Origin: JAJCZZ01 sp964569085
GTDB taxonomy: Bacteria; Gemmatimonadota; Gemmatimonadetes; Longimicrobiales; Gaopeijiaceae
Assembly (NCBI GenBank): GCA_964569085.1
Contig: CAZMTA010000006.1
Coordinates: forward strand, 89,088-153,087
Length of the DNA: 64,000 nt
Reading direction: 5' to 3'
In this document: positions 35,479 through 43,131 of the stretch, piece by piece
Position numbering within the stretch: the stretch's first letter is position 1
Layout of the letters: every line of letters begins with the position of its first letter
Made by a program: the position numbers and the translations under genes
Notes under the pieces: generated by a model
The model's database searches: none
Seen by the model: the letters and a program-made list of their open reading frames with translations, nothing else
Told to the model about the DNA's origin: nothing

Positions 35479-37191
35479 TCAGGCCGGCGCTCCCACCAGG
35501 TCACATCGCATGACGCGGAGTCCCTCCTCGACGTCGCTCGCGGCGAACGGGGAGGGCTCTTCGTGTTCGGGGGTCGTCGGCGCGTCCACCGCCGCCTCGT
35601 CGAGGGTCCCCAGCGCGGCCTCGGCCTCGAAGAGCGTCCGGGAGAACCCGCGCTCCTCGGCGAAGGCCAGCGTCTCCTCGAGCCACCGGCGCGCCTCCTC
35701 GAGACGACCGAGCGCCCGGTAGCTCAACCCACGGTGCAGGAGGATGTCCGCCTTCACCGTGGCCGGGCCGGAGTCCCAGCCCTGTCCGTCGGATTCCGCG
35801 GCGCGGCGCGCGAAGGCCGCCGCGTCGCCCCGCAGAGCCGAGATGTGGGAGAGGGCGTCCACCGCGTACAGCGTGTAGTACCTCTCCCGGCTGAGGTGCC
35901 GGACCAGCATCCAGGCGTCCTCGGCGGCCTCCAGCCGGCCCATGTCCTGGAGCAGGCCGGCCAGACCGGCCAGACCCCGGGTCCGATCCTCGTCGTCGTC
36001 GTAGAGGGTGACGGCGCTCCACCCGTGGCGGATGGCCTCCTCGACGTCCCCGGCGGCCTGTTCCAGACCCAGGAAGCCGTGGTGGACGCGACCCAGCGCG
36101 GCCCGCTCCCCCGACGACTCGGCCAGGGTCAGCGCCTCCTCGAGGCAGGCCCGGGCGGCGGGCAGGTTGCCCCGCTCGCGGTGGGTCGCGGCGGCACCGT
36201 CCAGGACGAGGGCGGTGCGGGCCGGCAGGCCCAGCTCGGTGGTCACCCCCCGGGCGGCGTCGTACCAGCCGTGGGCCTCGGCCCAGCGGCCCAGGCGTCG
36301 CGCGGTCCGACCGGCGGCGCGGGCGGACTCCACGGCCTCGTCCAGATCGCCGGTGGCGGTCGAGAAGCGGTGGGCCGCCGACAGGAGCTCCGCGGCACCG
36401 TGGAGGTGGCCCAGCGACTCCACCTCGCGGCCCAGCTCCAGGAGTCCCCGGCCGAGGCGGGAGAGGTCGGCGTCGTGGAAGGCGGACAGGACGGTCTCCC
36501 AGCCCCGCTCCTCGGCGTCCCGGGGCTCGGTCACCCCGCGGGCGGCCAGCTCCTCCCGGGCGCGGCGGACCTGCTCGGTGCGCCGATCCAGGGGAAGCGC
36601 GAGATCCTCCTCGAGGAGGAGGAGGGGCAGACGGGCCACCACGAAGCGGAGCCCCACGCGATCGGCCTCCTCCCCGTCGGCGTCCCGCTCGTCCAGGTCC
36701 CGGAGGATGCCGTACCCCGGGAAGGAGCCCCCTCCCGCGGCCTCGTTCCCACGGGGCGGATCGAGGTCCCGATGGAGGAGCAGCCCGGAGCACTCGCCCG
36801 CGAGGAACATGATCTCGTCCCGGACGGGCTCCGCCAGCGACGGGCCGGCCGACACCGAGTCCGCCACCAGGAACCACGAGCGGGTCCCGTCGCTCCCCAG
36901 GGACACCACCACGCCGGAGCCGCCGGTGCGGCGCCCGCCGGGGGCGGAATCCGGTCCGTACTCGCAGACGCCGGGCACGCCGCTCTCCCGGGCCTCCCGC
37001 AGGCGCTCCTCGGTGAAGGAGCGGCGGGGACGGTCCGCGAAGAGGTCGAGAACCAGGTGGGGATGGACGATCCCGGGGCCGTACTCGTCGATCCAGAGGG
37101 CCGCGGCACGGTCGGCGGAGGCGAGCTCGGTCACCGCGGCCAGGTGCTCGACGAGGCTCCGTCGAACGGGGTCGACCCCATGAAGGGACAT
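35479..37191 (-). CDS. GAF-like plus tetratricopeptide-repeat protein
   Basis: A 570-residue soluble protein. Residues about 10-165 resemble a GAF sensor fold (ELASADRAAALWIDEYGPGI, SDGTRSWFLVADSVSAGPSL, DEIMFLAGECSGLLLHRDLD). A charged helical linker follows. From about 225 to 530 there are helical pairs of TPR type, for example LHGAAELLSAAHRFSTATGD, YDAARGVTTELGLPARTALV, and GLSYRALGRLEEARRWLEET. No HTH, kinase or enzyme motif is seen. TPR arrays bind proteins or peptides. Its neighbours (a small secreted lipoprotein, a regulator, an exporter) make a peptide- or ligand-sensing role conceivable, but this is inference. The start is ATG 37191. Confidence 0.78.
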   Translation of the reverse strand: MSLHGVDPVRRSLVEHLAAVTELASADRAAALWIDEYGPGIVHPHLVLDLFADRPRRSFTEERLREARESGVPGVCEYGPDSAPGGRRTGGSGVVVSLGSDGTRSWFLVADSVSAGPSLAEPVRDEIMFLAGECSGLLLHRDLDPPRGNEAAGGGSFPGYGILRDLDERDADGEEADRVGLRFVVARLPLLLLEEDLALPLDRRTEQVRRAREELAARGVTEPRDAEERGWETVLSAFHDADLSRLGRGLLELGREVESLGHLHGAAELLSAAHRFSTATGDLDEAVESARAAGRTARRLGRWAEAHGWYDAARGVTTELGLPARTALVLDGAAATHRERGNLPAARACLEEALTLAESSGERAALGRVHHGFLGLEQAAGDVEEAIRHGWSAVTLYDDDEDRTRGLAGLAGLLQDMGRLEAAEDAWMLVRHLSRERYYTLYAVDALSHISALRGDAAAFARRAAESDGQGWDSGPATVKADILLHRGLSYRALGRLEEARRWLEETLAFAEERGFSRTLFEAEAALGTLDEAAVDAPTTPEHEEPSPFAASDVEEGLRVMRCDLVGAPA

Positions 37192-37253
37192 CGCGATCCG
37201 GAGGCGCCGGGCACGGCGGTCCTTGTAGTCGCGAAGAGGTAGGATGTCGATCG

Positions 37254-37326
37254 TAGACAAGGGGCTCGTCGTGGGTACCTTGGATAAGCTGCTTCCAAGG
37301 TACACCTCCCACCCCCCTCTAGCCAA
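37254..37326. promoter_or_regulatory. divergent promoters built on a shared palindrome
   Basis: GTACCTTGG (37275-37283) and CCAAGGTAC (37295-37303) are perfect 9-base inverted repeats with an 11-base centre. Each arm holds TACCTT, which serves as a -10 box in its own direction. Plus strand: TAGACA (37254-37259), 16 bp, TACCTT (37276-37281) toward the EamA gene. Minus strand: TTGGCT (37326-37321), 18 bp, TACCTT (37302-37297) toward the TPR-like gene. One repressor on the palindrome could block both. Confidence 0.55.
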
Positions 37327-37347
37327 CTTTCCCGTGCCCTCCGACCC

Positions 37348-38295
37348 GTGACGCGGCCCACCGACGAGCTCCCCACCCACGCCGGCCTCCTGGCGCTGGC
37401 GCTGATCTGGGGCGTGAACTTCCCGATCCTCAAGGCCGTGCTGGAGCACGTCGAGCCCCTCGCGCTCAACGCCCTCCGCTTCCCGCTGGCCGCGGTGGTG
37501 CTCGCGCTCCTCCTTCCCCGGGGCGTGGGAGAATCGCGACCCCGCCGGGAGGACGTGCCCCGCATCGTGGGGCTGGCCGTCCTGGGACACGGCCTCTACC
37601 AGCTCGCGTTCATCGAGGGGATCGACGCCACGCTGGCCGGGAACGCGAGCCTCCTCCTGGCCACGACCCCGGTGTGGGCCCTCATCCTCTCCGTGGCCCG
37701 GGGCCACGAGCGGGCGGACGGGCTGGTGTGGACCGGCGTGGGCGTGACGGTGGCGGGGATGGCGCTGGTCGTGCTCGGCGGCCGGGGCCCCGTGGCCGTG
37801 GGCGGCTCGACGCTCCGGGGGGACCTCCTCATGATCGCCGCGTCCCTCCTCTGGGCCCTGTACACCGTGGGGGGACGACGGCCCGTGGAGCGGTACGGCG
37901 CCCTCCGCCTCACGGCGTGGACGCTCTGGGCGGGCACGCCCCTTGTCGTGGCCGCCGGCGTGCCCCAGCTCCGGACCACGGAGTGGGGGGCCATGGGCCC
38001 CTGGGTCTGGGCCGGCGTCGGCTACTCGGCCGTGTTCGCGCTGGCGGTGGCCTACCTCATCTGGTACCGGGGGGTCCGTCGCATCGGCACCGCCCGGACG
38101 GCGGCCTACTCGAACCTGGTGCCGGTGGCGGCGCTCCTGACGGCGTGGCTCTGGCTCGGGGAGGTCCCGGCGCCTCTCCAGCTCGCCGGGGCCGCCGTCG
38201 TCCTCGCGGGCCTGACCGCCACCCGCAAGGGACGGGCGAGTCAGCTGCTTCCCGCCCCCAGCTCCCCGCGGTGGCGGACCTCGGGGAACTCGTAG
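37348..38295 (+). CDS. EamA/DMT-family transporter
   Basis: A 315-residue inner-membrane protein of the drug/metabolite transporter superfamily. It has ten hydrophobic segments in two EamA halves: the first opens with LALALIWGVNFPILKAVLEH, the second with LLMIAASLLWALYTVGGR and closes with LLTAWLWLGEVPAPLQLAGA. Such carriers export amino acids, metabolites or drugs, and the substrate is unknown. The start is GTG. The last 55 bases overlap the converging zinc-ribbon gene, so the final about 18 residues are written in DNA that also codes on the other strand. Confidence 0.88.
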   Translation: MTRPTDELPTHAGLLALALIWGVNFPILKAVLEHVEPLALNALRFPLAAVVLALLLPRGVGESRPRREDVPRIVGLAVLGHGLYQLAFIEGIDATLAGNASLLLATTPVWALILSVARGHERADGLVWTGVGVTVAGMALVVLGGRGPVAVGGSTLRGDLLMIAASLLWALYTVGGRRPVERYGALRLTAWTLWAGTPLVVAAGVPQLRTTEWGAMGPWVWAGVGYSAVFALAVAYLIWYRGVRRIGTARTAAYSNLVPVAALLTAWLWLGEVPAPLQLAGAAVVLAGLTATRKGRASQLLPAPSSPRWRTSGNS

Positions 38296-39014
38296 TAGAG
38301 CACCCCCTCCCGGGAGATCTCCGAGCGCACCCGGAAGCCGTCGTCCATGGAGATGAGGATCTTCTCCGCCGCCGGCAGCGAGAGGTTCATCTCGGCGGCC
38401 ACCTCGGTCACCGTCAGCGTCCCGCCCTTGAGCTGCGCCAGGCGCAGGATGCGGCGCTGCAGGTTCTGCATGATGGCGTCGCGCCGGCCCTGGAGCGCCT
38501 GCCAGCCCCAGTAGAAGGTCGAGGAGCCCCCGGCGCCGAGCACGGCCCCGAAGACCACGGCCGGGATCTCCCACTCCACGATGCCCATGAGCACCATCAG
38601 GCTGGCCAGGAGCACCATCACCACCCCCGCCACCCGCCGCTTGATGCCCGAGCTGGGGAGGGGCTCGTCTGGCTCCGCCTCCACCAGACGGCTCTCGCCG
38701 TCCGCCGCCACGCCGAGGAGGCGCGACGCGTTCTCCCACGGCAGGCCGCACCGGGGACACACGCGGTGCTTCCACCGGGCGAACCAGTAGATGAGGCTCC
38801 CGAAGCCGGAGGTCGGGATCCCCACGGCCACCAGGAGGGCGGCGTGGGTCAGTCGGCGGAAGTACGGCACGCCCTCGCCCTGGTAGGCGCAGCGCGGACA
38901 GCGGCGGACGGGCGTGGCCCGCATCAGCGAGACGCCGGCGGGGGTCCCGGCCCCGCACGTGGGGCACCGGCTGGCGCCCGCCTGGAGGGCCTCTCCGCAG
39001 GTGGAGCAGCGCAT
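38241..39014 (-). CDS. zinc-ribbon membrane protein with C-terminal winged-helix-like domain
   Basis: 257 residues. The N-terminus has a double zinc ribbon (MRCSTCGEALQAGASRCPTC) and two more CxxC pairs (RRCPRCAYQGEG, RVCPRCGLPWEN) around a hydrophobic helix at about 55-77. A further membrane hairpin lies at about 130-165 (VVMVLLASLMVLMGIVEWEI). The last about 75 residues look like a winged helix (TLTVTEVAAEMNLSLPAAEK, then a wing REGVLYYEFPE). This combination is seen in poorly characterised bacterial proteins, and no function is claimed. It overlaps the end of the EamA gene by 55 bases, tail to tail. Confidence 0.78.
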   Translation of the reverse strand: MRCSTCGEALQAGASRCPTCGAGTPAGVSLMRATPVRRCPRCAYQGEGVPYFRRLTHAALLVAVGIPTSGFGSLIYWFARWKHRVCPRCGLPWENASRLLGVAADGESRLVEAEPDEPLPSSGIKRRVAGVVMVLLASLMVLMGIVEWEIPAVVFGAVLGAGGSSTFYWGWQALQGRRDAIMQNLQRRILRLAQLKGGTLTVTEVAAEMNLSLPAAEKILISMDDGFRVRSEISREGVLYYEFPEVRHRGELGAGSS

Positions 39015-39096
39015 GGCGTTCGGGTGGGGGTGGGTTCGGGTTCTCGACCCCTCACCCTACGGGGCCGAGGTCGGGAAGATTCAGGATGAGGGCGGC

Positions 39097-41268
39097 TCAG
39101 TGGAGCCGGACGATCCGCACGCCCAGATCGCTCCCGGCGGGGAGGTCGGCCCCGTCCTCCCCGGAGAGGCGCACCACCAGGGGCGCCCCCGAGGGGGACC
39201 ACAGAACGTAGTGGGCCGCCGACGCGGACCACAGGGTGTCCGCGAGCTCGAAGTCGGCGGCCCCGGCCCAGGGCGGCTGGAAGGGCCACGCCTCGCCCTC
39301 CTCCCGGAGGAGGGTCCGCGGATCGACCGTCGGGTACTCGAACCCGTAGCGCTCCCGGCCTCCGGTCCCGGTGAGCAGGAGGGCGGCCCACCAGTCCAGG
39401 AGGAGCTCGTCCCAGGCCGCCCCCGTGGTGCCGCTCACGTTGTCCACGCCGGTGCGCGTGGTCCGGGTCAGCGCGCCCAGGACCTCCGTGCCCCACCGGT
39501 CCGCCAGGTAGAGGGTGAAGAGCCAGCTCGCGCCCCGCTCCTCCAGGCTCCCGTTCCCCGCCGCCACCACGAGGCTCGCGTCGGTCGGGTCCTGGAGGTA
39601 GCGTCGGGCGCGGTGGCGGTTGGCCCGCCGGAAGCGCTCCACCGAGGCTTCGTCGCCCCGCTCCAGGTGGCGCCGGGCGACCAGCTCCTCGGCCATCTGG
39701 GCCAGGCCCTCCGAGAGCCACAGCGCCCCGGTCCCCTCGCCGTCCCGGAGGAGGGCCCGCTCGTTGAAGTGGACCATGTGCTGGAACTCGTGGGCGAGGA
39801 CGGCGGGCACGTCGGCCAGGACCCGCTCCTTCTCCCTGGGGTCGGAGTGCACCCCGCCGGGGTCGGGCACCATGGCGTAGAACACCTCGCCGTCGTTGCC
39901 GCCCCGTCCCTCCAGCAGGTCCAGGCCGAAGAAGAAGCCGGCCACGAAGCCCCCGTCGGAGCCCCGGGGGGTCAGCCGGTTCACCACCGGCGTGAACAGG
40001 ACGATGATCCGGTCGTTCCCGTCGATGTCCGACGGGGACCCGAAGACGTCGGTGACCACCGGGTGCACGTCCCGCTCGAAGCTCCGTCCCAGCTCCTCCA
40101 GGTCGTCTTCCAGGAGGGCGCCCGCGGCGGTCTCCTCGTCCACGAAGAGCGCGGCCTCCTCCCCGACCCAGCGGGCCACGGCGGTGATCTCCTCCAGCTC
40201 CCGGTCCCGGTTGAGGACCCGGAAGCTCCGACGGTCCCCGACGGTGGGCACGGGCGCGACCGCCGCCCTCGGGCCGGCGCCGCCGCCCGGGGGCGGCGCC
40301 CGCTCCCGCACCCGGAGCTCCCGGTCCCAGAGGGCGGCCCGGGGGCCGTACGCACCCGGGTCCGCCGCCGGGCCCGGGGGAACCCACCCTCCCCCACCCC
40401 CGGCCGCGGCGCGGAGCGGCGGGTGGGGGCCCGCGGCGGTCTCCGGATCGTCGCCGGCAAGCCCCCGGAGCACCACGGGATACCGCGCCCCGGCCACGGT
40501 GGAGGCGGCGGCCGCGACCAGGACGTAGCCGGCCCCGCCCTCCAGGCGGAGGCAGGACGCCGCCGCGGGATCCGCCACGTCGACCCACCCTCCCGGCGCG
40601 AGGAGCTCGGAGCCCTCGCCTCCCGGCTCCACGGTCAGGGGGCGGGCCTCGCTGACCAGGGCCCCCACCTGGACCGTCACCGAGACCTGCCGGGGCGGGA
40701 GGCAGGGAGGGACCTCGACCTCGAGCCGCTCGGGCGTCGCCGCGAGGATCCGCCCCCGTATGCCCGAGAAGAGGACGATGTCCCGGTCCGGCGTGGCGCC
40801 GAAGCCCGCGCCGGCCAGCGCGACGGTCTCGCCTGGAGCCGCCGCGAGGAGCGACAGGGAGTCGAGGCGGGGCCGGGCTCCCAGGACCGCGGTGAAGAGC
40901 GCCTCGGCCCCGGGCTGGTCCCGGACCCGGGCCCGCACGGCCACGGGCCCGGCCGCGCTCCCCAGGAGGACGCGGACGCCCACCCGCCCCTCGTCGTCCG
41001 AGACGGACCCGGACGCCGAGAGGGTGGCGTCGCCCGCTTCCAGCGCCCAGGTCACGGCCACCTCGGGCCGGGGGGCCCCGTCGGAGGCCCGCACCACCAC
41101 GGCCTCGAAGGACAGCTCCTGGCCCGGGACGCCGTAGGCGCCCTCGCCGGCCACCGGCAGGACACGGAGCGCGGGGAGCTCCGGGGCGGTGGGCTCCCCC
41201 CCGCACGCCGTCGTCCACACCCCCACCAGGCCCACGACCAGCGCGGTCGGGAGCCGTCCGCCCCTCAC
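39097..41268 (-). CDS. lipoprotein metallopeptidase with IPT/TIG-like domain (M30-like)
   Basis: 723 residues. A short lipoprotein signal ends VGVWTTAC. Two beta domains follow: a bacterial Ig-like part at about 40-120 (GQELSFEAVVVRASDGAPRP) and an IPT/TIG-like part at about 130-210 (APGETVALAGAGFGATPDRD). The peptidase region shows DGNDRIIVLFTPVVNRLTPR, then HEFQH at 493-497 and WLSEGLAQMAEE about 28 residues later, the HExxH plus Glu pattern of gluzincins. The wording is closest to the M30 hyicolysin type. It would degrade proteins at the cell surface or in the periplasm. The GTG start overlaps the SH3 gene's stop, so the two form a pair. Confidence 0.85.
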   Translation of the reverse strand: MRGGRLPTALVVGLVGVWTTACGGEPTAPELPALRVLPVAGEGAYGVPGQELSFEAVVVRASDGAPRPEVAVTWALEAGDATLSASGSVSDDEGRVGVRVLLGSAAGPVAVRARVRDQPGAEALFTAVLGARPRLDSLSLLAAAPGETVALAGAGFGATPDRDIVLFSGIRGRILAATPERLEVEVPPCLPPRQVSVTVQVGALVSEARPLTVEPGGEGSELLAPGGWVDVADPAAASCLRLEGGAGYVLVAAAASTVAGARYPVVLRGLAGDDPETAAGPHPPLRAAAGGGGGWVPPGPAADPGAYGPRAALWDRELRVRERAPPPGGGAGPRAAVAPVPTVGDRRSFRVLNRDRELEEITAVARWVGEEAALFVDEETAAGALLEDDLEELGRSFERDVHPVVTDVFGSPSDIDGNDRIIVLFTPVVNRLTPRGSDGGFVAGFFFGLDLLEGRGGNDGEVFYAMVPDPGGVHSDPREKERVLADVPAVLAHEFQHMVHFNERALLRDGEGTGALWLSEGLAQMAEELVARRHLERGDEASVERFRRANRHRARRYLQDPTDASLVVAAGNGSLEERGASWLFTLYLADRWGTEVLGALTRTTRTGVDNVSGTTGAAWDELLLDWWAALLLTGTGGRERYGFEYPTVDPRTLLREEGEAWPFQPPWAGAADFELADTLWSASAAHYVLWSPSGAPLVVRLSGEDGADLPAGSDLGVRIVRLH

Positions 41269-42311
41269 CGTCCCCCGCCCCCCCGGCTCATGGTCATGAG
41301 GTCGAGGATCGGGGTCCCGGTGAGCGAGGACGCGGCCGTGCGCACCCGCCCGGTGACGCTCAGGCGCTCCAGGGGCGTCAGCCCCGACACCTCGCCCAAC
41401 CGCTCCGGTGGGACCGCGACGTACACGAAGGGCCCGTCCACGCCGCCGTAGCGCGTGAGGAGGAAGGGCTCGCCCTCGAAGAAGTCGGTCCGGACCCGCT
41501 CCGCCTCCTCCAGGGAGATGAACTGCACGGTCCAGGTGACGACCCGTCCGGCGTGGGCCTGCGGGTCGGAGGCCAGGTCGGCGGGGGTGAGGGCCTCGCC
41601 GCCCGGGGATTCCGGATCGGACGCGCCGGCGACGGTGTCCCGGGCCGGGAGCCACGTCCAACCCTCCACCCGCACCCGGGCCCAGCTCCCCTGCCGGCCC
41701 GTGACCTCCAGCTCGCGGCCGGCCCGGGCCAGGGCGAGGGTGTCGCCGTCGGGCGCCGTCAGGATGGCCGCCCCGCCGGGGCCCGCCGTGGCGACCCCGG
41801 TGGGGCGCCGGGACGGAGGCTCCGCCGCGACCTCGGGCGCCGACGAGGCCGGCCCGGCCTCGGGCACGGCGGCCGGGGCGGCGGTCTCGACCAGCGACTC
41901 CCCCCAGATCCAGCCCTGGCGTCGCGCCCGGATCCAGCCCGGCACGCGCTCCAGCTCCTCCAGGAGTGTCCCCTCGTCGAGGCGGCCCAGGATGGAGCCC
42001 GAGGGCTCGCTGCGCAGGTTCTCCCCCTCCGCCTCCGAGACCACCAGGTCCATCCCTTCCTGGTCGGTCATCTGGAGGGAGCGGGTCCAGATCCAGCCCT
42101 CCACCACCACCTCCCGCCATCCGCCCTGGCGACCCACCACGCGCACGGGCGTCCCCGCCTGGAGCCGGGCCAGGACCTCCCCGTTGGGGACCCGCCGGAA
42201 GTTCTCCTCGGTCCGGACCCGCGTGGTCTCCTGGGCCTCCAGCGGAGGCGGACACACGAGGAGCGCCCCCGTCAGGAGGAGCGTCAGCCGGAAGCGACGG
42301 CGGGGGGTCAT
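41265..42311 (-). CDS. secreted protein with three SH3-like repeats
   Basis: 348 residues. The signal peptide ends PPPLEAQ. Three bacterial SH3-type repeats can be read, at about 30-80 (NFRRVPNGEVLARLQAGTPV, then GWREVVVEGWIWTRSL), 90-140 (NLRSEPSGSILGRLDEGTLL, WIRARRQGWIWGESL) and 175-225 (GAAILTAPDGDTLALARAG, WARVRVEGWTWLPA). A C-terminal beta region follows (RVVTWTVQFISLEEAERVRT). SH3b modules bind cell-wall peptides or proteins, so it may localise or regulate its operon partner, the metallopeptidase, whose start overlaps this stop. Confidence 0.84.
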   Translation of the reverse strand: MTPRRRFRLTLLLTGALLVCPPPLEAQETTRVRTEENFRRVPNGEVLARLQAGTPVRVVGRQGGWREVVVEGWIWTRSLQMTDQEGMDLVVSEAEGENLRSEPSGSILGRLDEGTLLEELERVPGWIRARRQGWIWGESLVETAAPAAVPEAGPASSAPEVAAEPPSRRPTGVATAGPGGAAILTAPDGDTLALARAGRELEVTGRQGSWARVRVEGWTWLPARDTVAGASDPESPGGEALTPADLASDPQAHAGRVVTWTVQFISLEEAERVRTDFFEGEPFLLTRYGGVDGPFVYVAVPPERLGEVSGLTPLERLSVTGRVRTAASSLTGTPILDLMTMSRGGGGR

Positions 42312-42370
42312 GGGAGCTGAAACGATCCCGGTTCCGGGGTGTTAGATTGGCAGGTCTGCTCCGGGGGCAA

Positions 42371-42390
42371 TCTGCCCGAGCCCGGGCAGA
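42371..42390 (+). promoter_or_regulatory. stem-loop in the leader of the barrel protein gene
   Basis: TCTGCCCG (42371-42378) pairs perfectly with CGGGCAGA (42383-42390) around a four-base AGCC loop. It follows a TAGATT -10-like box (42343-42348) and lies 38 bases before the ATG at 42429. It could stabilise or regulate the mRNA. Confidence 0.4.
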
Positions 42391-42428
42391 GCGTCAATCG
42401 CCCTCCTCACCGCCGCACCCCCCCGCCC

Positions 42429-43127
42429 ATGCGACCGTCCTCCCGTGCCGCCGCGCTCTGCGCGGCCCTCCTCCTCGCCGTCCTCGCCGCCACACCGGCC
42501 CGGGGACAGCAGATCCCCTCGCCCTACCGCTTCGTGGAGACGAAGCAGGAGGCCGGCCTGTTCGCGGGGTGGACCTCGTTGGGGACGGGCCGCTTCGACT
42601 TCGGTCCGGAGTCGGCCATGGTCGCCGGAGGCCGGTACAGCATCCAGATCTCCGGGCCCCTGGCCTTCGAGGCCGTCGCCGACGTGCTCTCCGGCACCCG
42701 CTCCGTGATCGATCCCGGCCGGGCCGAGGAGGACCGGGTGGTGGGCGAGGCCGACGTGCTCCTGGGGAGCGCCGAGGGCCGGTTCGTCCTCTCGGTGACG
42801 GGGGGCCGCACCTGGAACGGGCTCCAGCCGTACCTCTCCCTGGGGGGCGGGATGATCTTCGACCTGGGGACGGAGCAGCCCGCCGACGAGATCCTCCTGG
42901 CCGAGGACCGGTTCGACTTCGGCTCCAGCTTCCTGGGCTCCGCCGGGCTCGGCACCCGGCTCTTCCTCTCCGAGCGCTTCACGCTCCGGGGGGACGGGAC
43001 GTTCTCCCTGTACCAGATCGACACGCCCCCGGGGTTCTCCGATCCCGACCGGGACTTCGAGGCCGTGGAGGAGTCGGAGTGGGTGAGGGGGCTCATGCTC
43101 ACCCTCACGCTGGGCTACCGCTTCTGA
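42429..43127 (+). CDS. outer-membrane beta-barrel protein
   Basis: 232 residues. The signal peptide ends ATPARGQ. The mature chain alternates polar and hydrophobic residues in strands (EAGLFAGWTSLGTGRFDFGP, YSIQISGPLAFEAVADVLSG, GLQPYLSLGGGMIFDLG, SAGLGTRLFLSERFTLRGDG) and ends with a terminal aromatic, LTLTLGYRF, the insertion signal of outer-membrane proteins. About eight strands fit an OmpA/OmpX-like barrel. The role is unknown. It stands alone at the head of a gene run ending in moeA and an M23 gene. Confidence 0.85.
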   Translation: MRPSSRAAALCAALLLAVLAATPARGQQIPSPYRFVETKQEAGLFAGWTSLGTGRFDFGPESAMVAGGRYSIQISGPLAFEAVADVLSGTRSVIDPGRAEEDRVVGEADVLLGSAEGRFVLSVTGGRTWNGLQPYLSLGGGMIFDLGTEQPADEILLAEDRFDFGSSFLGSAGLGTRLFLSERFTLRGDGTFSLYQIDTPPGFSDPDRDFEAVEESEWVRGLMLTLTLGYRF

Positions 43128-43131
43128 GCGG

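Noticed and set aside
39097..42255. A single 1052-residue minus-strand protein spanning the peptidase and SH3 region
   Set aside because: The part upstream of 41268 is another frame of the SH3 gene. The GTG at 41268 gives a proper lipoprotein signal and a GTGA overlap.
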